The translations under genes were made by a program, and so were the position numbers. Under the pieces are notes generated by a model. That model saw only the letters and a list, made by a program, of their open reading frames with translations. It made no database searches and had not been told where the DNA came from. This document shows, in pieces, positions 1 to 11,800 of a stretch of DNA of 48,026 bases (position 1 is its first letter; the number at the start of each line of letters is the position of its first letter). The DNA is from Chlamydomonas sphaeroides (taxonomy: Eukaryota; Chlorophyta; Chlorophyceae; Chlamydomonadales; Chlamydomonadaceae). The stretch spans positions 4,242 through 52,267 of the forward strand of contig BDDC01000432.1 of NCBI GenBank assembly GCA_001662425.1. Direction: 5' to 3'.

Positions 1-1328
1 CTCCTACATGCGCACCGTGACCATGCCGCCTGCGTGCGTGTCGGCCTTGTACTTCCCTGTCCCGGCCAGCATCAGCTCCCGCCGCCGGCGCTCACGGGAC
101 CCCGACCCTGCGGCCCTGGCGCCCCTACCTGCCGCCCGCGCAGCATCCTCGCAATCCTGGGTCGCGTCGGCTCGCGCTACCCGGAGGTCTCCAAGGCCGA
201 CGCCATCGTACTGGCCGGTACCATCGCGCTGAAGGTCGGCGGGCGGCCACGAATGCCGTACCCTTGTACGGCAATGTGTGGCTGTACGGATGCGCCCCAT
301 TTTTGCCGTACGTACTGTTGCAGCAGCTGCCGACCTACACCCTGCCGCCGCCTGGCACCGCGCATGCAATCCCCTCAGGCCGCGGGCGCCGGGAAGCTGG
401 ACTTCTGCGGCGGCAGGACTGATGCGCCAATGACCGAGCCGCCGCTGCCCTTGGAGCCGCCGCGCGAATTTGCCGACAAGTGAGGGCCCGGTTCGGGTCG
501 TGCAGCAGCGGGCCGCGGCCCTGCCCCTGCCTGCATTCCGCTAGCCCTCCCCGCTTCGCACCACAACCGCTCCAACCCCGTTTCTCTCCCCATCCTCATC
601 AGGATCACGCAGCTGCACGATAACGCGTGGGTGATGGGCCTGTCGTCGCGCCAGGCCGTGGCTCTCATGGGCCGGCCTCGTAGCGTGGTGTACATGAAGG
701 GCCAGGGCTACAGCGGCTCCTGGAGCGACAAGCCCAACACACTCAGCAACGAGTACTTCAAGGTGCGTCAGAGGCTGGCTGGCGGCTATGACTCGGTCAT
801 GGGAGCGTGCGCTGCGTGGGGCAGCGTGCCGTCCGCCAACCCCCAATCACGTCCCGAACCCCAACCCCGCCTGCCCTGTGCTCCCCAGGTCCTGCTCAAC
901 GAGCGCTGGGCTGCCGCCACCTCGGCCACCGGCAAGCCCGAGTACAAGGCGGAGGGCAAGGAGCTGTACATGACGCCCCTGGACATGGCCGTGCGCTGGG
1001 ACGCAGAGGCGGCGGACATCGCGCAGGTGCGGCTGTGCGCGTGCTGCCCATCAGGGAGGGCCTGGTTGGGGAGAGCCCTGCGGGTCGCGTTGCGACACGC
1101 ATGTCGACCGCTCGCTCTCTTGCCAGCCAGCGTGGCCTCACAAACTTCGCCCCGCCTGTGTGTTCAAGTGTTAGGTGACGCCCCGCCTGTGTGTGTGCCC
1201 GCAAACAGGAGTTCGCCAGCAGCAACCGGGCCTTCCTGGCCGCATTTGCCGACGCCTGGACGTACCTCATGAACGCCGACCGCTTCGACGGACCCTTCAA
1301 GAATGTCTGCGACAAGAGGAGGGCGTGA
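1..1328 (+). CDS. Class I haem-peroxidase / catalase-peroxidase (KatG)-like protein, C-terminal part
   Basis: The 5' end lies outside the window. Exons read as about 1-33 (uncertain), 144-234, 379-479, 603-762, 889-1026 and 1209-1328 (TGA); the junctions from 144 on are GT-AG and phase-consistent. Readable motifs are SKADAIVLAGTIALK, CGGRTDA, LSNEYFKVLLNE and a C-terminal FLAAFADAWTYLMNADRFD. These follow the order of the plant-type class I peroxidase fold and most resemble the C-terminal half of KatG (family knowledge). The segment where catalytic peroxidases carry the haem-ligating His (usually ALSGAHT) reads VALMGRPRS here, so this part probably does not bind haem, as is normal for the second KatG domain. 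A single-domain degenerate peroxidase is an alternative. The motif assignment is confident; the exact family member is not. Confidence 0.72.
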
Positions 1329-2044
1329 TGTGCTGGAGGATGTGCGGAGCGGCGGATAAGCATGTCGCGTGCAAAGCTGCATTACGGATGTACGGTGTAG
1401 CACGACGGGGCTACAGTAGCAAACCGTTGTGAGGTTGTGTGTTTATGATAAATAGCGGAAGCCGGAATTAAATATGTGATCTGCTTTGCGCTACATATAA
1501 TTCTTTGAGCATCGTCGGTATCTCCGGGCGCGCGCTGGGCGGGGCGCGTGTTTGGCCAACCGGCCATCTTGGTTGATTGGTTGCATACGCATGCGCGCCA
1601 ATTACGACGATGCATGCGTTCAAATGGTCATGGACGGCTCACCATGATTCCCCGTCGGCCCACAGCGCCCTGCGTGTGTGGGGGGCAGCGGGCAGAGTGC
1701 AGCCGGCCTGCGCCCATCACATCGTGCAGCACGCGCTGCGCGTTGCGTTGGCTTAGTTGGCTATGATGGCGGTCCTGTTGTGTGTGCGTGTGCAGGGAAC
1801 ACGGTAGGTGTGCCCCCTGACGCATGGCCGTGCACGTGTCTTTGTTTTGCTGTTGTATTGCTGGCGCATGTGCGCATTACTTGCCTAAAGTCCTACCTAG
1901 CCCCGGGGGCGGCTGCGGCTGCACGCCTGCTAGAGGGCGCCGCTTCTTCGGGTGTGAGGGAGCGTGCGTGTGTTTGTGTAGAAGTTTGTATGTAACACGC
2001 CCCGCGCGGCACGCCCGGGTCGACGACGTGTTGGTCGTGTGTAA
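1329..2044 (+). other. 3'UTR of the peroxidase-like gene with TGTAA motifs
   Basis: No coding signal is seen after the stop codon. The chlorophyte polyadenylation motif TGTAA occurs at 1991-1995 and again at 2040-2044, which would give a 3'UTR of about 670-730 nt, a common size in volvocine algae. Which of the two is used cannot be told from sequence. Confidence 0.5.
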
Positions 2045-3363
2045 CAGACCTAACAGACAGGGATGCGTTCAGGTGCACCAACCGTGCGGGAACGAAGCCC
2101 AACGCCGCCTCGCAGTGACGAGTGACTCGGTCCCCGGCCCGCCCAGCCCGCGTAGGGATGTGCAGATAACCTGTCGTCGGTACTGCGAAGTAGTGGTGCG
2201 TGTGGGACGGCAGGCCACAACACCCGCCGACGCGCGCGCTAGCGGCCGCATGCTAACAACAACACAGCTCGACAGCGGCACGTAGTGCAACGCATAGGCG
2301 TACTCAAGAGAGCAGGGAAGGACCACCTGCAGCAGGGGCGAAAGGCAGGAGGCACGAGCTGGTCATTAGGTTTCATCGGCGGCGTACCGCGCCAGGAATA
2401 GGGAGCAGGCTGCAGGCAGGTCACACGCTACGAAGGAAGGCAGTTGGCGGTTACTGCGGCTGCAGAGGGAGAGAGCGAGAGAGGCGAGGGCCGAGGGCAG
2501 ATGACACGGTCTGGACGGAGGAGTACGGCAGCGTGGGGTACAAGGACTGTGTGCGACAGTGCGAGCCGCTGGGTGCGGCCTCCTGGCACAACCTGCTGAG
2601 ATGCAACGCCGCGTCGTCATATTGCTTTGGCCTTGTCACTAGCCTGGCCGGTCGGGCCTGCCGCATTGTGCCCACTGCCCCGCTGGCCCCATCAGGGCTG
2701 CTGCTGGAGCTCGCAAGATGAGATTGCACGCCGAACGGGGGGAAGCAGGATGCATAGGGTCCGTGGAGGAAGCTCTGCCTGATGCCAAGTTTGTTATTGT
2801 GAACTTCTCCAGGGTGCGCGCGTTATCGCGTACCGTACGCGATTGTGCAACCTCCGGACAAGCCCAGAGGTCCAGATGGCCGATCGGTTGTCTGGCGTGC
2901 CAACCGCCATTCTGGCAGCACGCCGTGGTCCAGCGGTTTCGTCCGTACACTTTACAGCGGCAACGGCGGCAGGCAGCGCGGATCGGTCCCAAGGTGGGGT
3001 GGCAATCGATCAGGGTTAGATCGCAGTAGGCCGCGGCCCCGCCGCCCGCTCGCGGTAGATTCTGAGCCGTCGCCTCGCCGCTTCGTCCGCGATTCCAGCG
3101 CACTACAGCCGTCCATCCTCCTCCGGCTGCCCACACCACGACTCCATACCTTACGCGCCACCACAGTCGCAACGCCACCGCCGCATACGCCGCGCATACA
3201 GCTGAACCTTATTAACATGCGGCATTTGCCTGCCGTGAACCACTGCCGCACTGCTGCGCGCATGCAGCCTTGCTGCACCGCCCACCACCACTGACGAAAC
3301 CACTGACGAAACAACACAGGCGGCAAAAGCCACCTGGCGGCAAAGCACCCACGCTTACCATAC
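2045..3363. other. Intergenic; possible unassigned exon fragments
   Basis: No complete gene was found. Two plus-strand stretches look protein-like. One is 2501-2590 (GYKDCVRQCEPLGAASWHNLL), preceded by a possible CAG acceptor. The other is around 2750-2813 (EEALPDAKFVIVNFSR), followed by a GTGCGC donor-like site. They are in different frames, no full model could be built, and neither was recognised. They may be exons of an unidentified gene, a relic, or chance. Confidence 0.2.
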
Positions 3364-3821
3364 TTACATGTTGTTACCAGGAAGCGCTAAAGGCCGCGCT
3401 CCCGTGCGAGCCCGAACCCGCGGTCCGGCCTGCCATGCTTCAATACCCGTGGGTCTTGGCTCCAACATAAGCTGTTTGGAACGCCCCCTACGGAAGCAGT
3501 CCGTGGGAACCGCGCGTCGCAGACAGCTGCGGCATAGCCGCGGATGGTGTCGAGGCGGCTTGCAGGCGCGCCCAGCCACCCCATCCATCCAAGTGTATGT
3601 GCCAACCGCCGACCAACAGCACGCATCGCGACGCGCGGCATGCCGAAAGGGACGCGCGGGCGCGTGTGCCGCGCGCAGCAGCCGTGCTGCAGGGAGCCGA
3701 CGAGCCATGCGACACGAGGAGCGCCCCGCCCAGCAGCCAGCTTGCCGAGGACGCATGCATGCAAAGGCAGACGCAGACGCGCAAACAGGTGCGCATCCAG
3801 CTCAGCCGAGAGGGTGTGTTG

Positions 3822-3918
3822 GGATGTCCCTCATGCAAACATAAGGCAGGCACTGGCCGCCGCCGGCCGGGGATGTCCCTCATGCAAACATAAGGCAGGC
3901 ACTGGCCGCCGCCGGCCG
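3822..3918. repeat. 49-bp tandem repeat, two copies
   Basis: The unit begins GGATGTCCCTCATGCAAAC and ends in CCGCCGGCC. It occurs at 3822-3870 and 3871-3918 with essentially no differences, suggesting a recent duplication. Confidence 0.9.
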
Positions 3919-4726
3919 ATGAAGAAAGGTGCCACCATGGCATGTCGTTATGACTGACAGCCGCGCAGCTCGCGGACGCACATAAGCGAGCGAGCCAGGG
4001 CGCAATGCAGGCAGCAGCGCGGGCGCCGCCGAATCAAAGGGCAGAGCGCAAACAATGACGCAAACAGCCCGTGGGGCAGCAGAAGCGGTTGGTTGCGATG
4101 CCGCGCAATACGCAGCATCTTGGTTCACTAGACTGCTCAGCGCGCAGTGGGGCCCATCCGGCGTGCCACCGAAGGGCCCTTCTAGAGACTAGCACACACG
4201 CACACAGCATCCAACTGGTTCGGGCGAGTGCCACAGCCTCGCCAGCTTCGCCCTGATTTCTGCAAATCAGCCAGGGCAGCGGCATAGCACGCGTGCAGCC
4301 GACGCAACATGGCAGCAAAATGCCAATCTGCCGCGCATACCATGGTTTCTGCTTAGCACAACAGCACTTAGCATCCAGCACAAAGTCACAGTCCCACAGA
4401 CAGCACTGCCGCCGCCTGTCGGGCGGCTGGGGGTGCAGGCGAGCGGCTTGTTCAAGCATACATCCGTTGAGTACTGGGTAGGTCCGGTGTGGCGGCGGCG
4501 CGGGCCCGCAGGGAGCCCGCAGTCCACCCAGCCCCCTCGCACGTGCTCGACTCCGTACTTGCTCGACTCCGTTGCCACAATCCAAACAAACGTATCATGT
4601 AAACACACGCATTCCGAGCAGTGCCAGGTCGTGCAACCAGCGGCGCACGGAACACGACTCGCACAACCCACCTAGCGAGCGCATCCCGACCCTACAAACG
4701 TGTCGCGCAACGCATCATGCTCCGCA

Positions 4727-4728
<2 letters not shown>

Positions 4729-4757
<29 letters not shown>
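4729..4757. repeat. (CA)n microsatellite
   Basis: An uninterrupted CA dinucleotide run of about 14 units. (CA)n tracts are common in volvocine intergenic DNA. Confidence 0.95.
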
Positions 4758-4759
<2 letters not shown>

Positions 4760-5805
4760 CTCCTATCTCTGGACACACATCACTGCCGGACACGCGGCTG
4801 CTGCGATAGATCGCGCGCCGCGTAGCCCCTGGGCTTAACGAAACGTGCATGCACGCTACGCGCAGTACATGGAGCAAAATCTCGAACACACGTGAATCCA
4901 TCTGGCGCGCCTGGCCAGCGGCACACATGAGCCCCGCACACATGCCTCCAGCACACACGGGACCAGAAACCCTGGATCCAGAAACGCCTGGATCCAGCCG
5001 ACAGAAAGCCATACTCTGCCGCACAGCAGAGATCGCAGAACTGGTTTGCAGGCAAGCCGCCTGCCGCCCGTACGTTGGATGCGCCGAGCAGTCCTGGCCC
5101 GTAGCCAGACAGGCTGCTGGATGCTTAGGCAGCAATGCACCGAAAGACACCGGAGGCCGTCCGGATCTGTTCTTGCGCTCGGATCGCACGCAGGCAGCTT
5201 GATTGCTGTCCAACAGTGCCATAGATTAACAGACGCAGACGCAGGCGTTGGATTGCCACCTGGCTCGTGGAGGCCCGGCGGTCACGCCACTTTATTGGAT
5301 CGCCTCGCGTCGCTTGCGAGCTGCTCGCCGGCCAACAGCTGCAGCGGCCAGTGCCCGCGGCGAGAGGCCTGATTGCTGCCGAAAGGGCCTCCTGGCCGCC
5401 GCTCCGGTCAAGTCGGGGCCGGTGCCCCTGGCAGGGCGGGATCCGCTGGCGAGGGATACCTCGCCTCACGCACCCCACCCTACTCCACCTCACCGCAACC
5501 CATTGCATCTCACAGCGCACGCCTCTGCCTGTCCAGCCGCATGCGGTGGACAATGATGGGCGCCGCGCGCCGCTGCGGTTCCTGGCTGCTGGCACCGTCT
5601 GGCAGCGCCGCCCGGCCGCTGACTGCCGGCCGCCATCGCCACCAGACGCCATTGCCGCCGGCACAAGGCTCCCCTTGTCCCAAGCCCCTGGGGACCCTGT
5701 AGCCAGTCAGAGGGCCGCTGCGTCAGGCGCCATGCACCTAGCAGCATGCAGTATGCCTCCACGCTCGCTCCAGGGCTCGGCAGCAGTCCGCTAAGTTGCA
5801 GGCTG

Positions 5806-8800
5806 CTACTGCCAAGGGGCAGTGGGTACGGCCTGCGCCTGCGCCTGCGCCTGCGCCTGCGCCTGCGCCTGCGCCTGCGCCTGCGCCTGCTGGTACGCCG
5901 CCACATGTGCCGCCTGCAGAGCGGCCGCCGCCTGCGCCGCTTGTGCAGCCACCGCCTGCTGCATGGAGACGGCCTGCATGGCCGCAGCAGCAGCCTGCGC
6001 CACCGCCGTCGCATGCGCCGCCGCCAGCAGCCGCTCCAGCACAGCGACTAGGTCCCGCGCGCTGGGGCGGCGCTCGGGCCGTGCGGACCAGCAGCGCGCG
6101 GCCAGGGCGCTGCGGCGGGGAGAGTATGTACCGAGGGGGTAGGGAGGGAGGGGCGGAGGCGTCAACGAAGAGTGGGCAGGGTCACGCCGCGCAAGAACAG
6201 AGGGGTAGGAAACTAGCGGAAACTAGCGGGCGGCCGTGGCGGGCGGTGGACGGTGGGCACCTCAAGACCGACTGCAAGCTGGGGTGAGCTCGCGTAGGGG
6301 AAGCGGGCGAAGGGACGCACAGACGGCCTTGTTTGATCACCAGCGCCGCTTCGATGGGGATGTGTTCCGCAAGCATCGACGCGGCCATGGCTCAGCGCCC
6401 CACATAGCCCCGCACCTGTACTCTAGAGGGCAGTTCGGGCCGAGTGCGGGGCGCAGGTGATGCCGTACCACCAGGCGCGGCAGGTCCTGCGGTTGGTCGG
6501 GATCCAGAGATCGAGTGAGATCCAGGAGATGAAAGTCGTCGGGGCCGTGGGCGGAGATCCCCAAATGCTTGCGCAGGTGGCGAGCCCGGCCGGGCATCAG
6601 AACCTAACCCTCTGCGCGTCAGCCCAGGCCAGCCGTACCTTGGCGGCAATGCTGCTGTACGGCGATCGTCCGGCCATGACCTCGTACATGAGGATCCTGT
6701 TGTCGAAGGGGCATCGCAGGGCAGATTCAGTGACTACATGGGCTTAGGGCCTGCCTGGATTGACGGGCTGGATCCGGGGGTTCGCTCGCTGCTGCGCTGT
6801 GGGACCGTGGCGCAGCCCAAGCCTAGCCCCAGCGCCTCACCCAAAGGCGTACACGTCAATGCCCTCATCAAGGAGCGAGCCTGCCGCACGATGGTGTGGA
6901 CGTCAGGGACACAGGGTGGGGCACATGTACAGCTCAGCGGAAGCTGCAGGCGGGCGACGGTGGCAGCTTCGCTACGGGTGGCCACTGGATCACCCATGGA
7001 CCCCGTGTGCACCCTGCCGTACAGTAGCACAATGTCAACAGTACAGTTTCTCGGTGCGAGTAGAACACCAAGACAACAGTGGTCAGTAGAACTACAGTAC
7101 CCCCACACCTACCCCTGATGAAGCACTCCGGAGCCTGCGGTTCAAGATACAGCCGGACAGCGGCGTCAGAACAGGGCACGCAGCACACGCGCCAGGTCTG
7201 TTGCGGCCAGGGCAAAGTTGCTGCAGTGTCAGGCGGGCATTTTGTTGAGCGCTGCGGGGCTGGTCTTGTGCGAGCCTGCCTGTCCCTGGCGCACCATGTG
7301 GGTCGGGGTGCCGATGGCCGCGGCGGTGCGGAAGCCGAAACGCCGGGCAGCGCCCTCGCCATTGGCAGCCGCCGCAGCCTCCTCGCCGACCTGTGGCTCC
7401 TCCTCCGCGAGCAGCCGCGCGCAGCCCAGATCGCTCAGCTGCGGCCGGCGAGGGCGGGAGGTGGGTGGGGCCCAGGTGATGAGGGCGTGGCCGGGTGCGT
7501 GACGGCAGCCCTCTGCGGCCCGGGTTCGTCCCCCTCGCACCTTGCAGGTCCAGCCCCGTGGGTCGCGGCCGCTGCTCTTGAGCAGCACGTTGGCTGCCTT
7601 GACGTCGCAGTGCGCGATGCGGCGGGAGTGCAGGTAGCGCAGCGCCAGGGCAACCTGCGTGCGGGGTGGGGAGGGCATCGCGTGCGATTGAGGCGAGGCT
7701 GTGGTGACGACGGAGATGCCGCATCAGCGAAGGGGCTCATGGTCGGAGTGCCCCAGATCAGGCGACTTCTCGCTCCTCCCGAACTGCTGCCGTACTGTAC
7801 GCAATGCCGTACGCACCTCGAGGAGACTGGTGTACAGCGGTACGAGCGCCGGCGGCGCTGCAGCGGCCATAGGGCTACTGGCCATGACGCCGGGCGGCAG
7901 CGGCAGCCGGAAGGCGCCAGTCCTCGCCGCGATGCCCAGGTTCCCAGCGTCGCAGAACTGAGGCAGGTTGGCCGAGGGGCAGGTCAGATGAGTCGGCGCA
8001 AGGAGCTCGAGTGAGACGTTTTGTGTGAACCAATAGGCCCGCCCGTAGCTGGCGGCCTGCCAGGCACGCCCTGCCGCCCTGCACCGGGCCCCCGCCGTGT
8101 GACCCACGGGACGGTCCGCACCTCGAGGCACAGCACCTGGTTGAGCGGGCCTGCGGTGGGTTGGGAAGGGATGACGTATGATTGCGAGGGGAGTGCAGGC
8201 ACGTCATGGCTGTGTTTGTGTTCCCGCATGACCACAGCTGCCGGCCCCAGGCCATGGCCATGGCGTGGGGTGACGCAGGCGGCGAGATTCCCACCCCCAA
8301 GCCACAAAGGCAAGGCTGGGAGCTCAGCCGCAACGAGGGTTGCAATCCCCTTGCCTCGAGCGCGGCCCCAGGCAGCCCGCCCCCTGGCCCGCGCCCTCCT
8401 TACCTGGGTCGTGGCCCTGCAGCAGCTCGTCTTCCGGCAGGCACAGCCGCACCTGCATGCCGGATGCCGTACATGTCGTACAGGATGCAGAGCCGTACGA
8501 AAGCAGCACGGATGCGCGGTGTGCATGAGGCCTTGTGAGCGCTGCAGGCGTGCGAGTCCGTGTGCTGGGGTACGCACCTCTGCGCGCTCGCTGCCGTGCA
8601 GCACGCAGCGCACCACCACCACGCCCGAGAAGGTGGCGTAGGCGCCCACGATGTGCGGGTGCGTTAGCGTGCCCATCACCGCCACCTCCATGGCGCCGCG
8701 CTTGGCCTGGCAGCGAGGATCACGGGGGTGCGGTTGGTGTCAGCGATGCGAATTCCCAGACGGCTATTGGCTCTCTTCCGACTAGCTAGGAGCTGGTCGC

Positions 8801-11800
8801 TGCTTCCCGCCATGCAACCCCATCGCCGCACGCGCCTGCCGGATGCGCCCCTCCGCGGCGCGATCGTTGCCCGGCGCAGCGGCGCCGCCCGAGCCAGGCG
8901 CTTCACCCACAACCGCCGGTGCCTCGGGCGCGGCGCCGGTCTGGCCTGCCTCCGCCAGCGCCGCCGCCGCCGCGACGGGCTCGCTGCCGAGCTCCAGCGT
9001 GGCGCCGCCGTCGGCGATGACCTGGGCAACAACACACGGGTGTAGCACACGTACGGCATTGGTGCACGTCTGGCATACCAGGGCACACAAGCTGCGCAAC
9101 TGGTCCTTGCTAGCAAACATCTCTTGGGGGAGTCTTCCACCCTGATCCAGTTCCCTAGAAGGCTTCAACCACCGATTCTCGTTACTGGGAAGCCTGCAAC
9201 AAAGACACTGCGCGGCTGCGACCAGCGCAACCCTGCCATTGCCTGCCCTGCCATGGCGCCCACCCCCGGCCACCTTACCAGCCCCCCCTTGCTGCTGACC
9301 CCACCTTGACTGCCGTCTCCAGGCCGTGGATGGTGCCCCTGAACACAACACCTGCGCAGTAGGGGAACACAACGGCAGGCACACAGCAACATGACGGTGG
9401 CGTTACCGTAGCCAGGCATCGGGGGGCACAGGCTTGGCACCCACCAGGCTGCATGGCTGGCCCGGCTGGCCACACACACACACACACCTCGTGTCGGCCC
9501 CTGACCGCCAACCTGCCCCGCCTCACCTTGGCCGCCTCGGCCCAGCACCTCGAGGAGCTGCACCGCATCTAGCTCAGCAGCCAGCGTCGCCCTGCAGGTG
9601 CGGCAGGTTGGGGTGGCGTGGTGGGGCCCACACGCGCTTTGGGTCAGGCGCTGCCTGGCCGACTGCTGCTGCATACCCTGTGCTGTGGGCCTCTAGTCCT
9701 GAATCGTCTGTGCACGGGCACGGTTTGGTCGCACCCTCGGGTACGTCCCCGTCTTGCGCTAATCTAGTCGCAACGCAAACACGGCGGGAGTGCGCACCCG
9801 CACATGGCTGCAGCGCAGACGGCGGCACGCCCAGGGCTCCGGCGAACAGGCAGGGGCTTTGCGGCACAACCCCAGCCAGCGCCCTGGCAGCCGCGGCCAC
9901 CCGTGGAGCCCCCACGCACGTCTGGCAGCCAGGGGCCCACCTGGTGTCAGAGGAGTGATCTGCGCCCGTGGCCGCCAGCCTGGTGCGGATGCCGGTGACC
10001 AGCGCCTGCAGGGGACGAGTCACTGCAGACTGTGACCTGGCTGCCACCGGCGGCCAGCTGGCTGCCATGGGCTGCAGCCATGGCAGCACGAGTGCAGCGA
10101 GGGACGGGGCCGTGGGCAGGCTGCCGCACCCACCCACCTGCATGGCTGTGCCGCCCTGCTCCCTCTCCAGGTCCAGGGGCGGCTGGGCCGGCAGCAGCGG
10201 CGGCCGAGGCGGCAGCAGCAGGCCCGGCGGCAGCTGCGGTACGTGTTGGACGGCGGCGGGCGGCGGCGCTGCGAGGGGGGCGTTGCGGGGCCACGTCATT
10301 GAGTCACGCGCTCACGTCGGGTGCGGCCGGCGGGCTGTGAGTCGCGAAGCAGCCCGAGCCAGGGCCAGCTGCTGCGCAGCCGGCACAGCCCCTGGCCGTT
10401 GCGAGCTGATTGTGCGCTCATGTGCGTTCATGGCTGGGCGATCATGAGCGATCGCAAGGGCCAGAGGAACAGGCCTGCCTAGCAGTTCAGGGGGAGCGGC
10501 CGCACACGCTACCCTCACAGTGAAGATCCTCCGTGGCGATGCCGCACAGCGCCTCGCTGCCGCTGGCGGGCTCCTGCACGCCGCATGGCGAAGCCAGCGC
10601 GATGCCGCCGCCACCGGCACTACGCGCGCCGGCTGCCGCGTTCGCCGAGCGCGGCCGCTGCAGCCGCGGGTGCTGCTGACTCTGCGCGCCACGCCGGCCG
10701 GGTGTCGAGGCCGGGCCTTCCCTGAGGCTCGCCAGCGAGGCCCTGAGGCCGCGCAGTAGGCGGCCGCCCTCGCTGGCAGCGGCGGCGCCGCCGCTGACGG
10801 CACCGGGCCGCGGCGAGATGAGCTGAGACGGACCGGCGACCGGCAGCTGCAACGGCGAAGGCTGCAGGGCAGTGCTGGACCGCTGCGGCACCACGGCGCC
10901 GTACTCGGTGGACCTGCGCTCAGGCACTGCTGATGGCGCCGCGAGCGCCCGCGGCGCCGCAGCCCACCGGTCTGCGCCGGGCAGCTCGATTTCGGGAGCC
11001 ATAGGCAGCGACGCGCTCAGGGCGGCGCTGACTGCCGCTGCGCTGGATTCAATGCCCAGAGGGTGCTGCTGCGGCGCCGTTTGCACCTGCGTAGACGCGG
11101 ACGCGGCGGCGACGGCGGCGGCGACGGCCGCCTCGCCTAGCAGCTGCTCCTGCAGGCGGCGGAAGTCGCTGGGCGCTCGGCTTGCGATGGCGCCGGGCAG
11201 CCCCAGCTCCGTGGTCCTGGGCCCGGCCACGGCCGCGCAGAAGACCGTGAACAGGGACTGCAACGGGCGTGGGGTACACGAGTGGCGACGACATGTCAAG
11301 TTGTGAAAGAATTAGTGTGCGCCCGCAGCACGACCGGCCGACATGCTGCCGTACAACAGTATTCTATGCGGCACGTTTTGTACCTGTACGACATCCTGCA
11401 GCTCCGCCGACAGCGACCGCAGCAGCCCCGGCGGCAGCGCCTCGCGGGACACGATGTACAGCGCCAGCCGGAAAGGCGCCGCCGCAAGCGTCGACGTCGC
11501 CGTCGACGTCAGCAGCAGCGGCTCCGCCACGCCCCGCGGCGGCACCAGCTCAGTGCCGCCGACGTAGCCCAGCCCAACATCGACGGCCGACAGCGTCGGC
11601 GCCGCCACCTGCGGCTGCGGTCTCGCCGCGCCGACGTCGAGTACCCGGGCCAGCGGGGCCGCCAGAGGCCCGACAGGCCCGACGCTGGCGGCGTTGCCGC
11701 GCCAGAGGCTGTCGGCCGCCGGCGCCGTCGGGTCGGGCTCGACCAGCAGCGCGACGCTCCCTGCTCGGCCGCCGGTCAGGTTGGCCACTATCAGCAGGTC

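Larger units (their letters stand above)
3364..5805 (-). other. Probable 3'UTR/intergenic region downstream of kinase A
   Basis: No convincing coding sequence was seen on either strand. The first minus-strand TGTAA (plus-strand TTACA) below the kinase A stop is at 3364-3368, which would imply an unusually long 3'UTR of about 2.4 kb. Part of the stretch may instead be true intergenic DNA with a non-canonical poly(A) signal. It holds a 49-bp direct repeat and an (AC)n run, listed separately. Confidence 0.3.

Noticed and set aside
2639..3178. 179-aa minus-strand open frame
   Set aside because: Trp/Arg/Cys-heavy composition typical of a chance frame in GC-rich DNA, with no splice context and no recognisable motif.
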